DNA from: Treponema sp.
Lineage (GTDB): Bacteria; Spirochaetota; Spirochaetia; Treponematales; Breznakiellaceae
Length of the DNA: 5,621 nucleotides
Assembly: GCA_031275035.1 (NCBI GenBank)
Contig: JAISPH010000107.1
Location: 1 to 5,621 of the forward strand
Direction: 5' to 3'
Shown here: piece by piece, positions 1 to 5,499 of the stretch
Numbering within the stretch: position 1 is the first letter of the stretch
Layout: each line of letters begins with the position of its first letter
Position numbers and translations under genes: made by a program
The notes under the pieces: model-generated
What the model was told of the DNA's origin: nothing
The model's database searches: none
What the model saw: only the letters and a program-made list of their open reading frames with translations

Positions 1-98
1 CGCCGCGGGGCCCGGGGGGGGCGCAATACGCACGCGCCCTCCATTCGCCCCCCGCCCCCTTCCCCCGGTAGCAGGCCCCCCCTTATAAGCTAAAAACC
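1..98. other. G/C-homopolymer-rich region upstream of dnaE
   Basis: The region is almost entirely runs of C and G, including a G8 run at 14-21 and C5-C7 runs between 47 and 82. The first break is an AT-rich patch at about 83-97. I see no gene here. In the dnaE frame a TAG at 69-71 closes the frame, so the polymerase cannot extend further upstream than codon 99. The sequence could be the 3' untranslated part of an upstream gene plus the dnaE leader. Homopolymers of this kind are also prone to sequencing error, so the exact base count should be treated with caution. Confidence 0.5.
83..88 (+). promoter_or_regulatory. Possible -10 element for the dnaE-yggT operon
   Basis: TTATAA at 83-88, overlapping TATAAG at 84-89, is the only AT-rich hexamer in the first 160 bases and resembles a sigma-70 type -10 box. 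Transcription would start near 95 and give a leader of about 70 bases before the ATG at 165. No good -35 hexamer is visible about 17 bases upstream, where the sequence is C-rich. The call rests on the -10 resemblance and on position alone. Confidence 0.3.
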
Positions 99-164
99 AT
101 GGCGTCTGGCGCCCCGCGGCCCCCCGAGCTTGCCGAGCGGGGGAAAGGGCGGTACCATAGGGCC

Positions 165-3100
165 ATGAGCGACTTTATCCACCTGCATGTCCATTCCGAT
201 TTTTCCCTTCAGGATGCGGCGGTGTCCGTAACGAGCCTCTGCGACAGGGCGGAGGAGCTGGGGATGGAGTACCTGGCCCTGACGGACCACGGCAATATGT
301 TCGGGGCCATGGATTTTCTCGCGGCCTGCAAAAAAAACTCCCGGCAGGAGAAGCGGGCCAGGCCCGTTAAACCTATTATTGGCTGCGAGGTCTACGTGGC
401 CCCTGGTTCGCGCTTCGAGAAAAAGGGGGCGGAAAGCGAAAACAAGTACTACCACTTTATCCTTCTGGCGGAAAACAGGGAGGGCTACTTTAACCTGGTA
501 AAGCTCTGCTCCAGGGCCTACACGGAGGGTTTTTACTACCGGCCCCGGGTTGACGACGAACTGCTTGCCGAGTACCACAAGGGGCTTATCGCCCTTTCCG
601 CCTGCGTGAGCGGGGAGATACCGCGGCTGATCCAGGCGGGGAAGACGGAAGAGGCGGAGGCAAGGGCCCTGTTCTACCGGGACCTGTTTGGGGAGGGGAA
701 TTTTTACCTGGAAATTCAGGACCACGGTATTCCGGCGGGGACGCTGCGGGGCAGTTCCCTTTCCCAACGGGACATTAACCGGGTTATCGCCGGTATTTCC
801 GGCAGGACGGGTATTCCTCTGGTGGCGACTAACGACGTCCATTACCTTAACCGGGAGGACGCGGCGGCCCACGATCTGCTGCTCTGTATTGGTACGGGGA
901 AGCTGCGGAGCGAGGAACGGCGGAAAAAGTACTACGGGGACCAGTTTTACTTCAAAACCGGGGAGGAGATGGCGGCCCTGTTCAGCGAATACCCGGAGGC
1001 GATCTCCAACACGATGAAGATTGCCCGCCGCTGCGCCCCGGACGTGCCGGAGATCAAGGTGAAGGAGCTGCCCCGGTACCTGCCGGACTTTGAGATTCCC
1101 GCGGGCTTTACCAGCGCCGACGATTACCTGCGGCATCTGACTATGGAGGGGCTGCCCAAGGTTTACCCCGGCATGGAGGAAAAGGTTGTCAAACAGGCCG
1201 AATACGAACTGGACGTGATCATCAAGATGGGTTTTACGGGCTACTTCCTTATTGTGGCGGACTTTGTCAACTGGGCCAAGGATCACGGTATCTCCGTGGG
1301 GCTGGGCCGGGGCTCCGGGGCGGGTTCGATTGTGGCCTACGCCCTGCGTATCACCAACATCGATCCTCTTAAATACGGCCTTCTCTTTGAACGTTTCCTG
1401 AATCCGGAGCGTATCTCCATGCCGGACTTTGACATTGACTTCTGCAACGCGCGCCGGGACGAGGTGATCCAGTACGTGACGGAAAAGTACGGCAAGGAAC
1501 GGGTGGGGCAGATTATCACCTTTGGAACTTTGGGGGCCAAGCAGGTGATCAAGGACGTGGCCCGGGCGCTGGACATCAGTATTGCCGAATCCGAAATAAT
1601 CACCAAGCTGATCCCCAAGGACCCCAAGATTACGCTGGCAAAGGCCCTGAAGGAAGAACCCCGGCTGGCCGAACTGGAGCGGGACCCGAAATACACTGAG
1701 CTGTTCGCGCTGGCCCGGAAGCTGGAGGGGCTGAACCGCCATTCCAGTATCCACGCGGCGGGGGTGGTGATAGGCCGGTCCGCGCTGGACAACTACGTGC
1801 CACTCTACCGGGACCCTAAAACCGGCGGGGTGGCCACCCAGTACACTATGGGTTTCCTGGAGCAGTGCGGTCTGGTGAAGATGGACTTCCTGGGGCTCAA
1901 GACTCTGGACGTGATCAGACATACTGAGGAGCTTGTCCGGGAACGGGGGGGCGAATTCAGGAACTTCGACATAGAGAAGATACCGGAAGACGACCAGGCG
2001 ACGTTTAAGATGCTGGGCGAGGGTAAGAGTTTCGAGGTCTTCCAGTTTGAATCCGACGGGATGCAGAACACCTTGAAACAGGCGCAGCCGGGCAGAATCG
2101 AGGACCTTATCGCCCTAAACGCGATGTTCCGGCCAGGGCCGATAAAGTTTATCCCCCAGTTTATCGATTCCAAATGGGGCCGCCAGCCTATCGAATATCC
2201 CCATCCCAGTCTGGAGGGGATACTCAAGGAGACCTACGGGGTCATAACCTACCAGGAACAGGTTATGCAGGTGGCCCGGATTGTGGCGGGCTACAGCATG
2301 GGTAAGGCGGACCTGCTGCGCCGGGCTATGGGGAAGAAAAAAAAGGAGATCATCGACGCGGAAAAGGCGCCGTTCCTGGAAGGGGCCATGAAGCAGGGCT
2401 ACTCCCGGGAAAAGGCCGGGGAGATTTACGATCTGCTGGTCCCCTTTGCCGATTACGGTTTTAACAAGAGTCACGCCGCGGCGTATTCGGTGCTGGCCTA
2501 CCAGACCGCCTACCTTAAAGCCAACTTCCCCGCGGAGTTCATGGCCGCCAACCTTTCCAACGAGATATACAGTACCGATAAGGACAAGCTTTCCGCCTGT
2601 ATCGACGAGACCGGAAAGATGGGGCTTGCCCTGGACCCGCCGGACATAAACCGTTCGGGGAAACTCTTTACCGTTGTGGACAACCGCATTGTCTATGGCT
2701 TTTTGGGGATAAAGGGTATAGGCGACCGGAGCGCGGAGGAGATTGTCGCGCGCCGCCGGGAGGGGCCTTACCGGGACTTTATGGACTTTCTTAACCGGGT
2801 GGACATAAAAACGATTGGCAAGAAGAACATGGAACTGCTGATCCTGACCGGGGCCTTTGACAGGCTGGACCGGCGCCGGGAGCTCCTTCAGGGAAACCTG
2901 GAACGGGCGATAGATTACGCCCAGAACATCAAGGACGAGTCCAAATACGGCCAGTCCAGCCTCTTTGGGGACACGGAGGAAAAGGTCTACCCCGATTTTG
3001 TCTTTGACGAATTCCCGGAAAAGAGCCGGGAGGAAAAATTGCGGATCGAAAAGGAATTGACGGGTTTCTACCTTTCCGGTCATCCGATGGACGATTGCCG

Positions 3101-4154
3101 TGAACTCTGGGAAAAATACGTCAGGCTGGATCTGGGGCGCGCCGAATCCGCCTCTCCGGGGCCCTGCGTTTTAATCGGGATCCTCAAGGGGCTGCGGGCT
3201 ATCACGAGTAAAAGCGGAAGGCCCATGGCCTTTGCCACGCTGGCGGACTACCGGGGGGAGATAGACCTGGTCTTCTTTGAGGACGTGTGGGTAAAGAACC
3301 GGGACAGGTTCAAGGAAAACGACATTATCGCGCTCAAGGGCAAGCTGGACACCAAACGGGCAAAGCCGGCGGTCCACGTGGAAACGGTTCTGGAGGCGGA
3401 AAAGCTTAAAATTCCCGAACTGGTGGAGAGTTTTTGCGTTCAGCCCCTGGACAAGTACCGGGAAACCTGGCGGCAGTTTGTCAAGCTGGACCTTGGGGAT
3501 ATGGCGAAGGCCCCGGAGGACGAGTACACGCTGGTGGGTACGGTGACGAACCTGCGGCCCATCCAGGACAAAAACGGAAAACCCATGGCCTTTGGGTCCC
3601 TGCAGGATTACCGGGGGGAGATCGATCTGGTATTCTTCGGGAAAGTCTGGGAAAGCTGCCGGGGTAAAATCGCGGAAGGGAAACCGGCGGCCCTGAAAGG
3701 GCGGCTGGACAAGTCCAGGGAAAAACCAAGTTTTAAGGTCGGGTCGGCGCTGGACCTGGAACGACTGGGAAAGAAGGCGGAAAAAATGGCTGAAAATACA
3801 ACGGATACCAGGGTGGAAGAGGGGAACGCGGACAGGGCGCCGCGGGCGGCGGCGGATCGGGTTCCGGCCTCCGCGCCGCCCCCCGTGGAAGGCGAAAAGT
3901 CCGGCCGGGAGTGGCGGGAACTGCACATCAGGCTGGACAGCGCCGCCGCCCGCCTGGACGAGGACCTTCTGCCCCTGCGGGACGAACTTATGGAAAACCC
4001 CGGCCCCTGCCAGGTTTTTATCCACGTGCCCCAGGGGACGGCCGGGCGGGAGACGGTGATCCGTACCGCAAGCCAGATAAGCGCAAGCGCCGCTCCGGCT
4101 TCTGTCAACGCCTTAAAACGCTGCCCCGTGGTGGCGGAAGTCTGGGGGGAATAA
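165..4154 (+). CDS. dnaE: DNA polymerase III subunit alpha (C-family, DnaE1 type)
   Basis: This is the catalytic subunit of the replicative DNA polymerase, 1329 residues against about 1160 in E. coli. Domains in order: a PHP domain (about 5-227) with HxH at H8/H10, D17, DHG at 41-43, E75, H97, C147 and D224/H226. The polymerase core follows, with GRGSGAGS (381-388), PDFDIDF (420-426; D423 and D425 match the catalytic pair) and KMDFLGL (572-578; D574 the third aspartate). Next come YGFNKSH (764-770), a helix-hairpin-helix region (about 845-880) and a clamp-binding peptide QSSLF (930-934). Then two tandem OB-folds (about 980-1082 and 1100-1202), a charged, Ala/Pro-rich linker (about 1203-1250) and an alpha C-terminal domain. 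I chose ATG 165 because homology to the family begins at residue 4-5. An in-frame ATG at 99 would add 22 Arg/Pro-rich residues and has no Shine-Dalgarno. Start 165 has only a weak, distant purine stretch (142-148). yggT follows after one base. Identity is very secure; the exact start is less so. Confidence 0.97.
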   Translation: MSDFIHLHVHSDFSLQDAAVSVTSLCDRAEELGMEYLALTDHGNMFGAMDFLAACKKNSRQEKRARPVKPIIGCEVYVAPGSRFEKKGAESENKYYHFILLAENREGYFNLVKLCSRAYTEGFYYRPRVDDELLAEYHKGLIALSACVSGEIPRLIQAGKTEEAEARALFYRDLFGEGNFYLEIQDHGIPAGTLRGSSLSQRDINRVIAGISGRTGIPLVATNDVHYLNREDAAAHDLLLCIGTGKLRSEERRKKYYGDQFYFKTGEEMAALFSEYPEAISNTMKIARRCAPDVPEIKVKELPRYLPDFEIPAGFTSADDYLRHLTMEGLPKVYPGMEEKVVKQAEYELDVIIKMGFTGYFLIVADFVNWAKDHGISVGLGRGSGAGSIVAYALRITNIDPLKYGLLFERFLNPERISMPDFDIDFCNARRDEVIQYVTEKYGKERVGQIITFGTLGAKQVIKDVARALDISIAESEIITKLIPKDPKITLAKALKEEPRLAELERDPKYTELFALARKLEGLNRHSSIHAAGVVIGRSALDNYVPLYRDPKTGGVATQYTMGFLEQCGLVKMDFLGLKTLDVIRHTEELVRERGGEFRNFDIEKIPEDDQATFKMLGEGKSFEVFQFESDGMQNTLKQAQPGRIEDLIALNAMFRPGPIKFIPQFIDSKWGRQPIEYPHPSLEGILKETYGVITYQEQVMQVARIVAGYSMGKADLLRRAMGKKKKEIIDAEKAPFLEGAMKQGYSREKAGEIYDLLVPFADYGFNKSHAAAYSVLAYQTAYLKANFPAEFMAANLSNEIYSTDKDKLSACIDETGKMGLALDPPDINRSGKLFTVVDNRIVYGFLGIKGIGDRSAEEIVARRREGPYRDFMDFLNRVDIKTIGKKNMELLILTGAFDRLDRRRELLQGNLERAIDYAQNIKDESKYGQSSLFGDTEEKVYPDFVFDEFPEKSREEKLRIEKELTGFYLSGHPMDDCRELWEKYVRLDLGRAESASPGPCVLIGILKGLRAITSKSGRPMAFATLADYRGEIDLVFFEDVWVKNRDRFKENDIIALKGKLDTKRAKPAVHVETVLEAEKLKIPELVESFCVQPLDKYRETWRQFVKLDLGDMAKAPEDEYTLVGTVTNLRPIQDKNGKPMAFGSLQDYRGEIDLVFFGKVWESCRGKIAEGKPAALKGRLDKSREKPSFKVGSALDLERLGKKAEKMAENTTDTRVEEGNADRAPRAAADRVPASAPPPVEGEKSGREWRELHIRLDSAAARLDEDLLPLRDELMENPGPCQVFIHVPQGTAGRETVIRTASQISASAAPASVNALKRCPVVAEVWGE
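3102..3410 (+). repeat. dnaE internal OB-fold repeat, copy 1
   Basis: This encodes residues 980-1082 of the polymerase. It begins at the ELWEKYV stretch and contains RPMAF at 1019-1023 and DYRGEIDLVFF at 1028-1038. It is the copy in the position of the single OB-fold of ordinary alpha subunits, just after the SGHPMD motif (971-976). It aligns without gaps to copy 2, offset by 120 residues or 360 bases. My hand count gives about 48 identical residues out of 103. Confidence 0.85.
3462..3770 (+). repeat. dnaE internal OB-fold repeat, copy 2
   Basis: This encodes residues 1100-1202. It begins at ETWRQFV and contains KPMAF at 1139-1143 and DYRGEIDLVFF at 1148-1158. Traces of the duplication survive in the DNA: CCCATGGCCTTTG occurs at 3222-3234 and 3582-3594, and TACCGGGGGGAGAT at 3249-3262 and 3609-3622. 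Both pairs are exactly 360 bases apart. About 17 residues (1083-1099) separate the copies. The copy keeps an open frame and the core OB-like strand residues, so it looks maintained and not decaying. Confidence 0.85.
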
Positions 4155-4155
4155 C

Positions 4156-4743
4156 ATGCTTTTTATCCTGAACCTGCTGGGACGCCTTATAGGGGCTTAT
4201 ATGCTGATCATCTTCATCCGCGTGATGCTCAGCTGGTTTGGCGGAGCCCGCCTGGGCCGTCCCGTCGAGATTCTGGCCCGGATCACCGATCCCTACCTGG
4301 ACTGGTGGCGCCGTTTCCCTATCTTTAAGACCAGTTTTATCGATTTGTCCCCCGTGGCCGGCCTGGCGGCTCTCTCCCTGGCCCAGACGGTCTGCGCCAC
4401 CGCGGCCTATTACGGCCGCCTGAGTCTGGGGGTCCTGCTGGCCATCGTCCTGCAGGCGGTCTGGTCCGTCGTCTCCTTCGCCCTGGGCTTCTTCATCATC
4501 GTCCTGCTCCTGCGGCTTGTCGCCTACCTTACCAACCGGAACATCTACTCCACGTTTTGGCGGATCATCGATTCTATCGCCCAGCCCGTCCTGTACCGTA
4601 TCACGCGGATATTCTTCCGCCGCCGGCTTATCAACTACCTGGCGGGCGTATTCCTGTCCACCGGAGTACTCGCGGTCCTTGCCGTGGCGGGGACCGTGCT
4701 GGTCAACCTGCTTCTGAACATCCTCCAAAGGCTGCCGTTTTAG
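4156..4743 (+). CDS. yggT: YggT/YlmG-family integral membrane protein
   Basis: The product has 195 residues, about the size of E. coli YggT (188), and the two-repeat architecture of the family. Repeat 1 covers the first membrane helix (about 3-28), with the IRVMLSWF stretch at 21-28, then a loop containing RITDPYLDWWRRF (42-54), then a second helix (about 63-86). Repeat 2 covers a long hydrophobic segment (about 89-125), a basic loop with IAQPVLYRITR (141-151) and FFRRR (153-157), and a final helix (about 161-190). The DPYL and QPVLYRI segments are the paired family signatures. It should sit in the cytoplasmic membrane. The family's role is poorly defined: the bacterial YlmG and plastid YCF19 members are linked to division or nucleoid organisation. 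ATG 4156 lies one base past the dnaE stop. A GGGGGGA ribosome site (4144-4150) sits within the end of dnaE, so the two genes should be co-transcribed and translationally coupled. Confidence 0.88.
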   Translation: MLFILNLLGRLIGAYMLIIFIRVMLSWFGGARLGRPVEILARITDPYLDWWRRFPIFKTSFIDLSPVAGLAALSLAQTVCATAAYYGRLSLGVLLAIVLQAVWSVVSFALGFFIIVLLLRLVAYLTNRNIYSTFWRIIDSIAQPVLYRITRIFFRRRLINYLAGVFLSTGVLAVLAVAGTVLVNLLLNILQRLPF

Positions 4744-4792
4744 GGGCCGGCCTCGCGGGACCGGCTGCCGGGGCGGGGCCGGCCTCTCCCCT
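4742..4792 (+). terminator. GC-rich hairpin after yggT (possible terminator without T-tract)
   Basis: GGGGCCGGCCTC occurs perfectly at 4743-4754 and again at 4775-4786. Its core GGCCGGCC is self-complementary, so the two copies can pair with each other, reinforced by AGGGG (4742-4746) against CCCCT (4788-4792). A small inner stem of CCGG (4761-4764) with CCGG (4768-4771) fits inside. The structure sits immediately after the yggT stop, as a terminator would. It is followed by TCAAATGAATG with no run of T, so it does not meet the usual intrinsic terminator form. Confidence 0.4.
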
Positions 4793-4795
4793 CAA

Positions 4796-5275
4796 ATGAA
4801 TGCGATTAAAATTGAAGAAAATATGTCTTTGGTATTTACTACGGTTTTAGACCAACTAAAACTCGGCTTGGTTGATGAAGACGAAGAGGTAGCAGAAAAA
4901 ACTGATAGAAATTATTGGGAACAACAAAAAGGGACAAAACAGACCATGGGAATTGCTGATGAATTATTGGGCCTAATTAAGTCAGTGGATCAAAACTTTG
5001 AATTTAATTATGTAAAACATTATATTGGCCTAACAAATAATGGACAAATAAATAATTTTGTAAAAATGACGCCTCAAAAAAGTAATTTGTTAGTTACATT
5101 ACGAATTCCAAAATCAGATGAAATTGATGAAAAAATTGACAATGCGGGTTTGGATATTCTTGATTATGATGAAAAATGGAACAGGTACAGGATCAGAATA
5201 AAAAAAGATGAATTGGAAAAGAAAAAAGAAACAATTATTGAATTATTAAAAATATCATATAATAATTCATTGTAA
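4796..5275 (+). CDS. AT-rich protein resembling a DUF5655-type C-terminal domain, probably a truncated or foreign gene
   Basis: The product has 159 residues, is acidic and lysine-rich, and has no signal peptide or membrane segment. Recognisable elements are DRNYWE (37-42), a helix at about 47-65, NYVKHYIGL (71-79), NNFVKMTPQK (86-95), a strand at about 98-104, and LDYDEKWNRYRIRI (122-135), ending in a lysine/glutamate-rich helix. From memory this pattern matches the DUF5655-like tail of larger, mostly uncharacterised proteins; I cannot name a function. I recall such proteins as longer, with a separate N-terminal domain that is absent here. ATG 4796 is the first Met, but its upstream sequence (GCCTCTCCCCTCAA) has no ribosome site. 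ATG 4823 is an alternative with GAAGAA before it. Base composition is far lower in GC than dnaE and yggT, and codons favour A/T endings. This indicates transfer and possible loss of the 5' end. The open frame is real and coding-like; whether it is expressed is unclear. Confidence 0.65.
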   Translation: MNAIKIEENMSLVFTTVLDQLKLGLVDEDEEVAEKTDRNYWEQQKGTKQTMGIADELLGLIKSVDQNFEFNYVKHYIGLTNNGQINNFVKMTPQKSNLLVTLRIPKSDEIDEKIDNAGLDILDYDEKWNRYRIRIKKDELEKKKETIIELLKISYNNSL

Positions 5276-5283
5276 CAAAGCAG

Positions 5284-5312
5284 GGTTCTTTTGCCCGTGA
5301 AAAGCCTTTTTT
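5284..5312 (+). terminator. Candidate intrinsic terminator after the AT-rich ORF
   Basis: GG (5284-5285), a TT bulge, then CTTTT (5288-5292) can pair with AAAAG (5300-5304) and CC (5305-5306) around a GCCCGTG loop. A T6 run follows at 5307-5312. It lies 8 bases past the stop at 5273-5275. The stem is short, bulged and mostly A-T pairs, so it would be weak. Position and T-tract are the main support. Confidence 0.4.
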
Positions 5313-5363
5313 AACGCTGCTCCCCCCGGCCCGTGGCAGGCAACCGTGTACATCAGACCAATG

Positions 5364-5390
5364 TGGCATGGCCTGGCGCCAGTAATGCCA
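5364..5390. repeat. Nested palindrome in the non-coding region
   Basis: TGGCAT (5364-5369) and ATGCCA (5385-5390) form perfect inverted arms around CTGGCGCCAG (5373-5382), itself a perfect 10-base palindrome. CCAATG is also directly repeated at 5358-5363 and 5388-5393. The arrangement could be a hairpin in RNA, a binding site for a dimeric protein, or part of a dispersed palindromic repeat. The whole stretch 5313-5499 has no gene I can support. Confidence 0.45.
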
Positions 5391-5401
5391 ATGATAAGTT
5401 A

Positions 5402-5422
5402 TGCGGCGCCGTTTTAGCCGCA
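5402..5422. repeat. Second inverted repeat in the non-coding region
   Basis: TGCGGC (5402-5407) and GCCGCA (5417-5422) are perfect 6-base inverted arms around a 9-base loop. The 8-base palindrome CGGCGCCG (5404-5411) overlaps the left arm. It lies 11 bases downstream of the nested palindrome at 5364-5390, so the two may belong to one repeat unit. Confidence 0.4.
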
Positions 5423-5499
5423 CCGGCGCGCGCTTGTTTTTTCCCCGGTATCCATATCTTTAACCTGTTGACGGTGATTGACAAAATTAAAACAGATGA

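Noticed and set aside
99..164. In-frame N-terminal extension of dnaE from ATG 99
   Set aside because: The 22 added residues are Arg/Pro/Gly-rich and unlike the family. There is no ribosome site before 99, and PHP homology starts right after ATG 165.
90..1922. 610-codon open frame on the minus strand
   Set aside because: It lies entirely antisense to the conserved dnaE coding sequence and gives an unfamiliar His/Pro/Arg-rich protein. Long antisense frames are expected in GC-rich genes.
2337..2348. A8 tract followed by AAGGAG inside dnaE, resembling a programmed slippage site
   Set aside because: The run encodes the lysines of the conserved RRAMGKKK motif, and the frame continues normally through the essential domains. 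A similar A8 at 330-337 also looks incidental.
2115..4025. Further long minus-strand frames (2115-3083 and 3171-4025)
   Set aside because: These are antisense shadows of dnaE with no recognisable motif and biased composition.
4105..4728. 207-codon minus-strand frame opposite yggT
   Set aside because: It encodes a Gln/Asp/Gly-rich low-complexity product antisense to a clear membrane protein with family motifs.
4557..4799. Plus-strand 80-codon frame across the yggT end and the spacer
   Set aside because: It is an out-of-frame shadow of yggT, rich in Pro/Ala/Gly, ending at the ATGA of the next ORF with no supporting motif.
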